From Candidatus Cloacimonadota bacterium (GTDB lineage Bacteria > Cloacimonadota > Cloacimonadia > Cloacimonadales > TCS61): DNA of 9,343 nt. The notes under the pieces are model-generated. The model saw nothing but the letters and a program-made list of their open reading frames with translations. It made no database searches and had not been told where the DNA came from. The stretch's first letter is position 1, and every line of letters starts with the position of its first letter. This document shows, one piece after another, positions 1 through 5,885 of the stretch. The DNA lies in the NCBI GenBank assembly GCA_030667725.1, contig DAOUVH010000026.1:1-9343 (forward strand), given 5' to 3'. The translations under genes and the position numbers were made by a program.

Positions 1-2
1 TA

Positions 3-179
3 TATGAGAAAAAATATTCTGAAGACAAAATGACTTCCTATCAAGTAGGAACAGGCGTTCCAGGATTGTTGCATGGTTTTATTAATTTTCAAAACAGGAA
101 GAATGTTTTTTCGATAGGTTTCAGTGCTCTTTTCGATGGTCAAGGTTCTATATTCTTGAGTTATATGAGAAAATGGTAG
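3..179 (+). CDS. C-terminal end of an upstream gene, probably an outer membrane beta-barrel protein (5' truncated)
   Basis: The third forward frame is open from the window edge to a TAG at 177-179 and gives 58 residues. Base composition and codon use look coding. The product ends in alternating polar/hydrophobic stretches (NVFSIGFSALFDGQGS, then IFLSYMRKW) with a terminal tryptophan. Short amphipathic strands with a final aromatic residue are the usual C-terminal signature of outer membrane beta-barrels recognised by the BAM machinery. Counting back from the tryptophan, Y, L and I fall on the hydrophobic side, but an arginine sits at position -2, so the match is imperfect. The start and most of the protein lie outside the window, so the family cannot be named. 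That it is a real gene end is fairly secure; the barrel assignment is inference. Confidence 0.6.
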   Translation, partial: YEKKYSEDKMTSYQVGTGVPGLLHGFINFQNRKNVFSIGFSALFDGQGSIFLSYMRKW

Positions 180-209
180 TTGCTTTAAATAATTGAAGGG
201 ATAGATAAT
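180..209 (+). promoter_or_regulatory. Possible sigma-70-like promoter before the 334-5016 gene run
   Basis: A weak -35-like TTGCTT (180-185) and a good -10-like GATAAT (204-209) are separated by 18 bases, directly after the stop of the upstream gene. If real, transcription would begin near 216 and include the hairpin at 225-240 in the leader. The region is AT-rich, so chance matches are common, and FCB bacteria often use other promoter forms. This is a candidate only. Confidence 0.2.
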
Positions 210-224
210 TATTATTAGCTGGTT

Positions 225-240
225 CTCCGATTTATCGGAG
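225..240 (+). other. Short perfect hairpin in the leader of the 334 gene
   Basis: CTCCGA (225-230) pairs with TCGGAG (235-240); T231 and A234 can add a seventh pair. No T-tract follows, so it is not a standard intrinsic terminator. It lies about 95 bases before the start codon at 334 and could be a leader hairpin or the end structure of the upstream transcript. Confidence 0.4.
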
Positions 241-270
241 TAGATTGAATCGAAATGTTTCGGGACGCAT

Positions 271-301
271 CAGAATGATACGTTCTGCAATGATCATGCA
301 G
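271..301 (+). other. Overlapping pair of small inverted repeats
   Basis: CAGAA (271-275) can pair with TTCTG (283-287), and CTGCA (285-289) can pair with TGCAG (297-301). The two stems share 285-287, so they are mutually exclusive. Each is only 5 bp, and the second encloses the palindrome TGATCA (291-296). They could be alternative leader structures or operator-like half sites, but stems this short also arise by chance. Confidence 0.25.
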
Positions 302-333
302 TTGAATAGAAGGATTTAAAAAGGAGGATTATA

Positions 334-1002
334 ATGGTGAATATTATCTTAGGGTACTTATTAATTTTTTCGGCATTTATTATTGCATTAATTTATTTAA
401 TACGTAAACTTCCGAAGCCAGGTTTAGCTATTACAGTTTGTTTTTTAATGGTTTTTACTGGAATTTTTATTATTGTTCAGGAAAGGGCAACTGAAATTGT
501 CATAAAAGAAGTTGGAACAATAAAAATGGTTGTAAAACAAGTTAGAAATGATGCTGAAGAAATTCATAATTTAAGAACATATTTAGATAGTATGTTTACA
601 TTAAGTTCTGAAGGTGAAGCTATTGCAGAAATTGGTTTTAAAACTGACAAAATCAGTGAAAAAACTTATGGCTATGGAATAACATTAGGGAGTGCACTTA
701 AGATAGGTAACTTTCAATTGACCGAAGATGGAGGAGTAATGACATTTGCAGATATGAATGTTACAGCAGAAACTTCTGATGGTGATGTGATGAGTTATGC
801 ATTTAAGATTGATGCGAATAGTATATTGATCGTAAAAGCTGAATCCGATGGCAAAGGTGGAACTAAAAATAAGAAAGTAGAATGTAATGGAGATTTTGAG
901 ATTCTTGATCCAGATAATGGTGTTATTTTAACATCCTCAAATGGTTCAAAGTGGTTATTGAAAGTGAAAAATTCTGGAGAACTGGATATTACAAAATTCT
1001 AA
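334..1002 (+). CDS. Membrane-anchored protein of unknown function with two N-terminal TM helices, coiled coil and beta-rich C-terminus
   Basis: The family was not recognised. The ATG at 334 is well supported by AGGAGG at 322-327 with a 6-base spacer. The 222-residue product has two hydrophobic helices (about residues 3-23 and 30-48) separated by a short basic loop (RKLPKPG). A charged, probably coiled-coil stretch follows (about 52-85, including KEVGTIKMVVKQVRNDAEE). The rest is a soluble, predicted beta-rich domain. The last 30 residues carry GVILTSSNGSKWLLKV followed by NSGELDI, which resembles the 'GVVLTSPDGTRWRLTVDNDGNL' type of ending seen in many phage or phage-like structural proteins; this resemblance is from memory. 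No signal peptide cleavage site is evident, so it probably stays in the inner membrane. It ends 16 bases before the reductase gene and is likely cotranscribed with it. The coding call is strong; the function is open. Confidence 0.85.
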   Translation: MVNIILGYLLIFSAFIIALIYLIRKLPKPGLAITVCFLMVFTGIFIIVQERATEIVIKEVGTIKMVVKQVRNDAEEIHNLRTYLDSMFTLSSEGEAIAEIGFKTDKISEKTYGYGITLGSALKIGNFQLTEDGGVMTFADMNVTAETSDGDVMSYAFKIDANSILIVKAESDGKGGTKNKKVECNGDFEILDPDNGVILTSSNGSKWLLKVKNSGELDITKF

Positions 1003-1018
1003 AATATGAGGTACTTAA

Positions 1019-2161
1019 ATGCAATATCGTAAATTATGTGGAGAAGAAGTTTCAATTCTGGGATTTGGTGCAATGCGTTTTCCAATATTAGATAAAAACC
1101 AGAAGATGATCGATGTGGAAAAAACTGAAGAGATGTTTGACTATGCAATTGAGCATGGTGTGAATTATATTGATACAGCTTATCCTTATCATGGCGGCGA
1201 AAGCGAGAATTTTGTAGGGAGATATTTAGAAAAGCGGAATTTGCGAGATAAAATATTTCTGACAACCAAACTTCCTGCCTGGCTCATAAAAGAAGAAGCA
1301 GATTTTGATAAATATTTTAATGAACAATTGGAAAAACTGCAAACGGATCATCTAGATTTCTACCTACTGCATGCTTTAAATGCAAAATCCTGGCAGAATA
1401 TTAAAGATCTCGGTGTGCTAAAGTGGTGCGAAAAAAAGAAGGCAGAAGGAAAGATCAAACATGTCGGATTTTCCTTTCATGATTCATACTCAGTGTTCAA
1501 GAAAATAGTGGATGCTTATGATAAATGGGAATTCTGCCAGCTCCAGTATAATTACATGGATTTAGAATTTCAAGCCGGCGAGAAGGGATTCAAATATGCC
1601 CTTAAAAATAACCTTGAAGTTATCGTAATGGAACCACTGAGAGGAGGTCAGCTTGCTAAAACTCCACCGCCGGAAATTGAAAAACTGTGGCAGAAATTTC
1701 CAGAGAAACGTTCTTATGCTGATGGCGCTTTGCAATGGGTTTGGAATAAGAAAGAGGTTCCAATCCTTTTAAGTGGGATGACAACTTTGCAGCATGTGAA
1801 AGAAAACATTGAAAGTGCCAATAGAGCAGAGATCGGAATATTTTCCGATAAAGAACTGGATCTTTTTAAAACTATCAGAACTGCATATTTAAAGCGCTCA
1901 CCATTCTTCTGTACAACCTGTAAATATTGTGAGCCATGTCCTCACGGTGTTTCCATCTCCACCATTTTGGGATTTTATATGATGAATGTAATGTATGATG
2001 ATCTGGATAAAAGCAGGATGTTCTACAATAGTTTTTTAAGAGAAGAAAACAGGGCAGATAAATGTACAGAATGTGGTGAATGTGAACCAAAATGTCCCCA
2101 GCAGATCGAGATAATAAAATGGTTGAAAGAATCTCACAAAGTATTAAAGAAGGATAGGTAA
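1019..2161 (+). CDS. Aldo/keto reductase family oxidoreductase with C-terminal 4Fe-4S region
   Basis: This is a 380-residue aldo/keto reductase, a (beta/alpha)8 barrel that typically uses NADPH to reduce carbonyls. The N-terminal LGFGAMRFP (14-22) and the segment with NYIDTAYPY (49-57) are characteristic. The catalytic tetrad can be placed at D52, Y57, K84 (in FLTTKLP) and H118 (in DFYLLHAL). The C-terminal part departs from classical family members: it carries CxxCxxCxxCP (C298, C301, C304, C307) and CxxCxxCxxxCP (C349, C352, C355, C359), the ligand sets for one or two 4Fe-4S clusters. This reductase-ferredoxin form is widespread in anaerobes and usually annotated 'aldo/keto reductase, 4Fe-4S binding'; its substrate is generally unknown. 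No signal peptide is present, so it is cytoplasmic. The start is supported by TGAGGT at 1007-1012. The PrsW-family gene starts 3 bases after the stop. Confidence 0.95.
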   Translation: MQYRKLCGEEVSILGFGAMRFPILDKNQKMIDVEKTEEMFDYAIEHGVNYIDTAYPYHGGESENFVGRYLEKRNLRDKIFLTTKLPAWLIKEEADFDKYFNEQLEKLQTDHLDFYLLHALNAKSWQNIKDLGVLKWCEKKKAEGKIKHVGFSFHDSYSVFKKIVDAYDKWEFCQLQYNYMDLEFQAGEKGFKYALKNNLEVIVMEPLRGGQLAKTPPPEIEKLWQKFPEKRSYADGALQWVWNKKEVPILLSGMTTLQHVKENIESANRAEIGIFSDKELDLFKTIRTAYLKRSPFFCTTCKYCEPCPHGVSISTILGFYMMNVMYDDLDKSRMFYNSFLREENRADKCTECGECEPKCPQQIEIIKWLKESHKVLKKDR

Positions 2162-2164
2162 AAA

Positions 2165-2869
2165 ATGCATTATATTTTATTAGGTTTTGCCCCCGGACTT
2201 TACTGGTTATGGTATTTTTATCAGCGTGATAAATTGGAACCCGAACCTAAGAAATTGATTTTTGTTTCTTACTTCCTGGGAATTCTTTCAGCAGCTCTAG
2301 TGATCTTCATAAATATGCCTTTCAAATTGAATTATTTTATAGGTGCTGTTGTGTCTGCTCCCATTCTTGAAGAACTTGCCAAATTCCTGATGGTGTGGGC
2401 TTATTTGTATAGAAATAAGAATTTCAGTGAGCCGATGGACGGAATTGTATATGCAGCTGCTGTTGCATTGGGTTTTGCTTCTATCGAGAACGGACTATAT
2501 CTCTTCAGGATAAACCAGCAGGCTCAATTCCTGCTTCCTAATGTCATACTGATCAGGGCATTACTTTCCGTTCCTGCACACGCTCTTTTCTCCGGCATTT
2601 GGGGATATGCTTTAGGAAGATACAAATTTGATAAAAAGAAAAACCGCTTCACCGTAGTTTATGGACTACTTTTAGCAATGCTGCTTCATGCACTATTCAA
2701 TTTCTTATGTCTGATCGGGATATATTCATCTTTTGGACTGCTTATTCTGGTAGCAGTGATGTGGGGTATTATGAATAAAAAAATTGCTAAGGCAGAAACG
2801 GCTTCACCTTATGCGCCAAGATCATTCATGGGCTGGAAGAAGAAAAGGAAAATAATAAAAAAGAGATGA
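2165..2869 (+). CDS. PrsW-family intramembrane metalloprotease
   Basis: The 234-residue polytopic membrane protein carries the PrsW family motifs (a group related to CAAX/Abi proteases): EELAK (E69, E70, K73), ALGFASIEN (E108, N109), PAHALFSGIWGYALG (H139) and LLHALFNF (H175, N179). The glutamates and histidines are the expected metal and catalytic residues. Roughly six to seven hydrophobic segments cover the protein up to about residue 205, and a strongly basic tail ends it (KKKRKIIKKR). Known PrsW in Bacillus performs site-1 cleavage of an anti-sigma factor; no anti-sigma or sigma gene is visible here, so the substrate is unknown. The ATG lies 3 bases after the reductase stop, with a purine-rich AAGGATAGG inside the end of that gene as a possible ribosome site. 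Its TGA stop overlaps the ATG of the next gene (ATGA), indicating translational coupling. Confidence 0.92.
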   Translation: MHYILLGFAPGLYWLWYFYQRDKLEPEPKKLIFVSYFLGILSAALVIFINMPFKLNYFIGAVVSAPILEELAKFLMVWAYLYRNKNFSEPMDGIVYAAAVALGFASIENGLYLFRINQQAQFLLPNVILIRALLSVPAHALFSGIWGYALGRYKFDKKKNRFTVVYGLLLAMLLHALFNFLCLIGIYSSFGLLILVAVMWGIMNKKIAKAETASPYAPRSFMGWKKKRKIIKKR

Positions 2870-3540
2870 AAAAAATATTATTAATTATTTTCTTATCAAT
2901 ATTTGGATTTAGTGCTCATTCGATTACCTTAAAAGAAGTTTACGAAACGGCTCCTGCACAAGGTGCTTATGATAAATATCTGGTTTTGGAAACAGGTGTA
3001 ACTTACACTGGAGGACTTCTCATTGGTAAAATATTTGATCCCATAATTGCTGATCTATCCGGTCCGGAAGGTTTGGATGTTCGCATCGAAGGAAATGGTG
3101 CAATATTGGATCTTGAGGGTGAACAAATAAGTATTTCCTACTGTAACAATAAACTCGATATCGACAATTGTATAATAATAAACGGGAATATCAGATATCG
3201 TGGAACTAATAATTCACTTGGAGAAGAGATCCCAACAGGTTATGTTCAATACTGCACGTTCTATCAACCTCACGATTATGCAATTCGTTTACAGGGAGCA
3301 GGTGATGACATACTACTTGAAAGGAACATATTTGTTGATGCAGTTGATACGGGAGATGATTTTACATACATAAATGGTGCTTCGATGGAATGGCTGCCAA
3401 CAGGCGCAAATGTAGCGATAAGTATTTTTTATTACACTTATGGAATCCCTACTTTACTCGATAACTGGTCGTATCATTCCAATGAAGAAATAAATATAGA
3501 ACCAACCAAACATTTTGTGGAATTATGCGAATACGGTTGA
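2866..3540 (+). CDS. N-terminal part of an exported parallel beta-helix protein, ending at an in-frame TGA
   Basis: The product starts with a clear signal peptide (MKKILLIIFLSIFGFSAHS, probable cleavage after S19). A right-handed beta-helix domain follows, with recurring rungs such as LDIDNCIIINGNIRYRG, VQYCTFYQPHDYAIRLQG and ILLERNIFVDAVD. Such domains often bind or cleave polysaccharides or serve as surface passengers; no catalytic site could be identified. Translation as written stops after 224 residues at TGA 3538-3540, but the same frame stays open and homologous-looking beyond it up to 5016. The segment just after the stop (IGTDPLLIDPENGNYRVIPG) is the usual closing element of such a helix module. 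This entry is therefore best read as the first third of one 716-position protein interrupted by a nonsense codon. On its own it would be a secreted fragment lacking the sorting signal. The start overlaps the upstream TGA by ATGA. Confidence 0.85.
   Translation: MKKILLIIFLSIFGFSAHSITLKEVYETAPAQGAYDKYLVLETGVTYTGGLLIGKIFDPIIADLSGPEGLDVRIEGNGAILDLEGEQISISYCNNKLDIDNCIIINGNIRYRGTNNSLGEEIPTGYVQYCTFYQPHDYAIRLQGAGDDILLERNIFVDAVDTGDDFTYINGASMEWLPTGANVAISIFYYTYGIPTLLDNWSYHSNEEINIEPTKHFVELCEYG
3538..3540 (+). other. In-frame TGA interrupting the beta-helix gene
   Basis: The codons on both sides (ELCEYG before, TPPQAVSWAVGNN after) read as one continuous protein in one frame, so this is a single nonsense codon rather than a frameshift. 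TGA is used as a genuine stop at 2867-2869, 7250-7252 and 8314-8316 in this window, so general recoding of TGA is unlikely. Confidence 0.85.
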
Positions 3541-4706
3541 ACCCCACCACAAGCGGTCAGTTGGGCTGTCGGTAATAATGTAATTGGAACGGATCCTTTA
3601 CTTATTGATCCGGAAAATGGAAATTACCGGGTAATTCCAGGATCTCCTGCAGAAGATTACGGTTGCCAGATATTTTCGTCTGAAAGCAGACATGTCAATT
3701 TACCTAAAAAAGAGAAGTGTCTCTCAATAAAAAGTACTTTAAGTAGAAGCTCTGTAGAAGTTGGAGGGAACATCACCACCGATGAATTTTGGAGTGCTGA
3801 CACCATTAAAGTAATAGATAATATTGTTATAGAAAATGGTGTTACGGTCAGCATTGAGGCAGGTGTTAAAGTAGAATTTCAAGATTTCTATTCTATCGAT
3901 GTAAAGGGAACGATCCTGGCTGTGGGTGAGCCTGAGAATATAATTCATTTTACCAGTGAACAACCGCTGTCTTTTATGATAGATCATTCTGAATACGGTG
4001 CCTGGAATGGAATTAAATTTAATAATATTTCAGCCTTAAACAATACTTCAAAACTGGAATACTGTATCTTTGAATATTCAAAATCATTTGAGGAAAAAGG
4101 TGGTGTTATTCATGTTTACAATGTTTCAGATCTTGAAATTACAAATTGTATCTTCCGAAATAATGTTGCTGATTTTGGCGGTGCGATCAGCTTTGAGTAT
4201 CATTCTGCTCCCAAAATATTCGGAAATTTATTTGAGAATAATCATTCTTTTATAAGCGGTTCCCCCATTTTTTGTTCGTATTCGTATCCTAGGATTACCA
4301 GTAATACGCTTGTCTCAAATTTCGTTCTTAACGATGAGACGTTCCACGAAACTGCAGCAGTTCACACATTTATTTCCAAGCCGCAGATCACAAATAATAT
4401 TATTTGGAACAATGAAACAAATTTCTACGACCCGCATCAACTAATGTGGTGTAAACCGTTCTATACAACTTACAATGATATCGAATTCGGGCATGGCGGG
4501 AAAGGAAATATTGAGCAGGTTCCTCTTTTTACAGGAACTGGAATGCATCCGTTCGCATTGGAAACTAATTCTCCCTGCATTGATTCAGGTACTATCTTTC
4601 CACCTTTCTGTTTTGAATTCCCTGAGTTTGATCTTATAGGAAATTCACGAGTTTATAACGATTCTATAGATATGGGAGCCTATGAATGGAATGGAGTGGG
4701 AGTAGA

Positions 4707-4748
4707 GAATTACGAATTACCGATTACGAATTTCGAATTGAGTAATTT
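4707..4748 (+). repeat. Heptanucleotide tandem repeat encoding the linker before the sorting domain
   Basis: Six consecutive 7-base units can be laid out: GAATTAC, GAATTAC, CGATTAC, GAATTTC, GAATTGA, GTAATTT. The first two are identical and later ones increasingly degenerate. Because 7 is not a multiple of 3, three units make one 21-base period, so the protein shows a heptapeptide repeat, NYELPIT / NFELSNF. It sits between the end of the beta-helix (DMGAYEW) and the sorting domain core (NFPNPFNP), where a flexible linker is expected. Confidence 0.7.
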
Positions 4749-4791
4749 TCCGAATCCATTCAATCCGACCACAACGATTTCATTTAGTCTG

Positions 4792-4818
4792 AGCACTGAG
4801 AGCACAGAAGACACAGAA
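4792..4818 (+). repeat. Nonanucleotide repeat (three units) inside the sorting domain
   Basis: Three in-frame 9-base units, AGCACTGAG, AGCACAGAA and GACACAGAA, encode STE-STE-DTE. They lie between the TTTISFSL strand and the IIIYNLKGQKV strand, i.e. at a loop between the first strands of the FlgD-like fold. They look like a small tandem expansion tolerated at a surface turn. Confidence 0.6.
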
Positions 4819-5007
4819 ATAATAATCTACAATTTAAAGGGACAGAAAGTGAAAAATATACCTATCACCCTGAGTGATGCGCAGCATCGTATCGAAGGGT
4901 CAGTTATTTGGAACGGAAAAAATGAATCCGGACAACCTGTCTCTTCCGGAATATATCTTTACAAACTGAAGGCTGGTGATCTTCAGCAAGTTAAGAAGAT
5001 AATCCTA

Positions 5008-5029
5008 ATGAAATAGCTTCGCATTTCAT
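5008..5029 (+). terminator. Hairpin over the stop codon of the beta-helix gene; possible weak terminator
   Basis: ATGAAAT (5008-5014) pairs with ATTTCAT (5023-5029). An additional GC/GC pairing (5016-5017 with 5021-5022) around a TTC loop leaves A5015 bulged, giving a 9-bp stem. The stop codon TAG, 5014-5016, lies inside it. No T-run follows, so it is not a canonical intrinsic terminator; it may protect the transcript end or be incidental. Confidence 0.3.
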
Positions 5030-5069
5030 GGGATAAATGTTATTGAAATAAAAATTAGGAGGAGAGAAT

Positions 5070-5567
5070 ATGAAAAATGAACGCAAGGGTCAAATTATTG
5101 CAGGAATAATATTAATACTCGTAGGTCTATCGATCTCAGGATTAAGATTATTCGTTGGATTCCATCAGAACTCATTTATGCTGCTGTTAGGCGGTCTGTT
5201 TATTGCAGCATATTTTTACAAAGATTCTTATGGATTGTTAATTCCCGGATGTCTCATAACCGGACTCGGATTGGGAAGTTTCAGTTATGGTTTTTTCTGG
5301 CGATTTCCGCATCTTAATACGTTAGGCTTAGGAATCGGATTTATTGGCATCTATGTTATCGATCGTCTTAACAAAGGTAAAACTGAGTGGTGGCCTCTGA
5401 TACCTGGTGGAATTTTATTAGCCGTCGGTTTGTCTTTAAGACCTTTTAGTATGTGGCGCTTTATTCATATCGGATGGCCTGTAGTTCTAATAGCTTTAGG
5501 ATTGTGGATCATCGCAAAATCTACAGGTTTGATAAAGTGTAAGAGTAAAAAGAAAGAGGAAGAATAA
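5070..5567 (+). CDS. Small polytopic membrane protein of unknown function, LiaF/DUF5668-like in appearance
   Basis: The 165-residue protein is almost entirely hydrophobic, with about six short membrane segments (roughly 8-25, 36-50, 55-73, 84-98, 107-123 and 132-149) and a basic then acidic tail ending KKKEEE. Two halves look duplicated: LLIPGCLITGLGLG (56-69) and PLIPGGILLAVGL (109-121) are each followed by an aromatic FS...W/RF stretch and another glycine-rich helix. Glycine-rich WPxxxIxxGL repeats of this sort occur in the transmembrane part of LiaF-like and DUF5668 proteins, which are linked to envelope stress in other bacteria. That resemblance is by eye and no function is claimed. The start is well supported by AGGAGG at 5057-5062, 7 bases before ATG. 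The gene lies 53 bases after the beta-helix gene and is followed by a long non-coding stretch, so it may be the last gene of its transcript. Confidence 0.85.
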   Translation: MKNERKGQIIAGIILILVGLSISGLRLFVGFHQNSFMLLLGGLFIAAYFYKDSYGLLIPGCLITGLGLGSFSYGFFWRFPHLNTLGLGIGFIGIYVIDRLNKGKTEWWPLIPGGILLAVGLSLRPFSMWRFIHIGWPVVLIALGLWIIAKSTGLIKCKSKKKEEE

Positions 5568-5610
5568 AGAAAATTTCACTAAACTCCCAGATTGTATTGC
5601 AGTAATCAAC

Positions 5611-5632
5611 GTTACAAAGAAAACTTTGTAAC
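5611..5632 (+). terminator. Perfect 9-bp hairpin downstream of the small membrane protein; possible transcript end
   Basis: GTTACAAAG (5611-5619) and CTTTGTAAC (5624-5632) form an uninterrupted stem with an AAAA loop, 43 bases after the stop at 5567. A terminator is expected here, but no T-tract follows, so a factor-independent terminator is not established. It could also be one arm of a larger composite palindrome with the next repeat. Confidence 0.4.
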
Positions 5633-5634
5633 AA

Positions 5635-5678
5635 GATTAATCCTTCGCAATGATTGAAGATCTTGCGAATGGTTAATC
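5635..5678 (+). repeat. Long imperfect palindrome, REP-like
   Basis: The two arms pair almost completely. GATTAA (5635-5640) pairs with TTAATC (5673-5678), CC (5642-5643) with GG (5671-5672), and TTCGCAA (5644-5650) with TTGCGAA (5663-5669), leaving T5641 and T5670 bulged. GAT/ATC (5652-5654 with 5660-5662) can extend the stem to about 18 bp around a small loop. ACAAGAT occurs on both sides (5631-5637 and 5679-5685). Size, intergenic position and bulged-stem form resemble repetitive extragenic palindromes, but whether it is repeated in the genome cannot be seen from one copy. Confidence 0.5.
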
Positions 5679-5823
5679 ACAAGATACAACTACTTCTCAT
5701 CACGAACTTTCCAGTTCATCATGCAATAATATGGCAACTTTTGCTACTTAAAATAATAATAATTTTGTGCATTATAACTAATTTCTATTTTCTCTCCAAT
5801 TTTCACAATTCTTACATTTTACA

Positions 5824-5829
5824 TTGACA
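5824..5829 (+). promoter_or_regulatory. Perfect -35-like TTGACA upstream of the PHP-domain gene
   Basis: A consensus TTGACA lies 57 bases before the ATG at 5886. The hexamer 17 bases downstream (TTTCCA, 5847-5852) is a poor -10, and the better TAAATT at 5854-5859 is 24 bases away. Promoter activity near here is expected from the gene layout, but this exact pair is uncertain. Confidence 0.25.
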
Positions 5830-5885
5830 AATATAGCAAATTCAAATTTCCAATAAATTAAAAAAATAAGAAAATCGGGAGTTTG

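Larger units (their letters stand above)
3541..5016 (+). pseudogene. C-terminal part of the same beta-helix protein, with Por-secretion-type (FlgD-like) sorting domain; no start of its own
   Basis: The reading frame continues from the TGA at 3538-3540 without shift. No ATG, GTG or TTG occurs in frame until GTG 3922, which lies inside a conserved-looking domain and has no ribosome site, so this is the rest of the gene begun at 2866. Numbered from that start, it holds: the closing element of the first helix module (about 240-275); a second module opening with NIVIENGVTVSIEAGVKVEF (about 317-337); rungs such as LEYCIFEY, LEITNCIFRNNVADFGGAI and PQITNNIIWNN; and a closing NSPCIDSG...DMGAYEW (DMGAYEW at 602-608). 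After a repeat-encoded linker comes the sorting domain, with NFPNPFNPTTT from 627, IIYNLKGQKV, VIWNGKNESGQPVSSGIYLY and a KKIILMK end. Domains of this type direct export and surface attachment in FCB bacteria. It is probably a recent nonsense allele or a sequence error rather than an old pseudogene, because no other damage is visible. Confidence 0.8.
5568..5885 (+). other. Non-coding stretch between the two gene runs: two palindromes, then an AT-rich promoter-like region
   Basis: No convincing reading frame is present on either strand across these 318 bases. The first part holds strong inverted repeats at 5611-5632 and 5635-5678 and a smaller one at 5704-5717 (GAACT/AGTTC with a TTCC loop). 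From about 5745 the sequence becomes extremely AT-rich with pyrimidine runs on the + strand, ending in the leader of the PHP-domain gene. It most likely contains the 3' end of one transcript and the promoter of the next. Confidence 0.7.

Noticed and set aside
999..1265. Minus-strand frame opposite the aldo/keto reductase
   Set aside because: It lies antisense to a clearly conserved gene, has no ribosome site and no recognisable protein features. The same holds for minus-strand frames at 1875-2090, 3657-3987, 6880-7080, 7168-8104 and 8474-8831.
3538..3575. TGA at 3538 as a selenocysteine codon with a downstream SECIS hairpin
   Set aside because: A small bulged stem (3547-3552 with 3561-3565, loop GCGGTCAG) follows, but it has only 5 pairs and starts too close to the TGA. 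No redox motif surrounds the position, and exported beta-helix proteins are not known selenoproteins.
4070..4255. Short plus-strand frames inside larger genes (4070-4255, 6505-6687, 8779-8961)
   Set aside because: They overlap well-supported genes in another frame and show no start signals or recognisable domains.
2866..5016. Genome-wide recoding of TGA as Trp or Gly
   Set aside because: TGA ends three other genes here (2867-2869, 7250-7252, 8314-8316) at ATGA overlaps, tryptophan is written TGG throughout, and only one sense-position TGA was seen.
3922..5016. Independent gene starting at GTG 3922
   Set aside because: The GTG falls inside a beta-strand region of the second module, there is no Shine-Dalgarno sequence or signal peptide, and the same frame is coding upstream to 3541.
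5680..5880. tRNA or CRISPR-like structure in the long intergenic stretch
   Set aside because: No cloverleaf-compatible arms, no TTCGA-type T-loop and no regularly spaced direct repeats were found.
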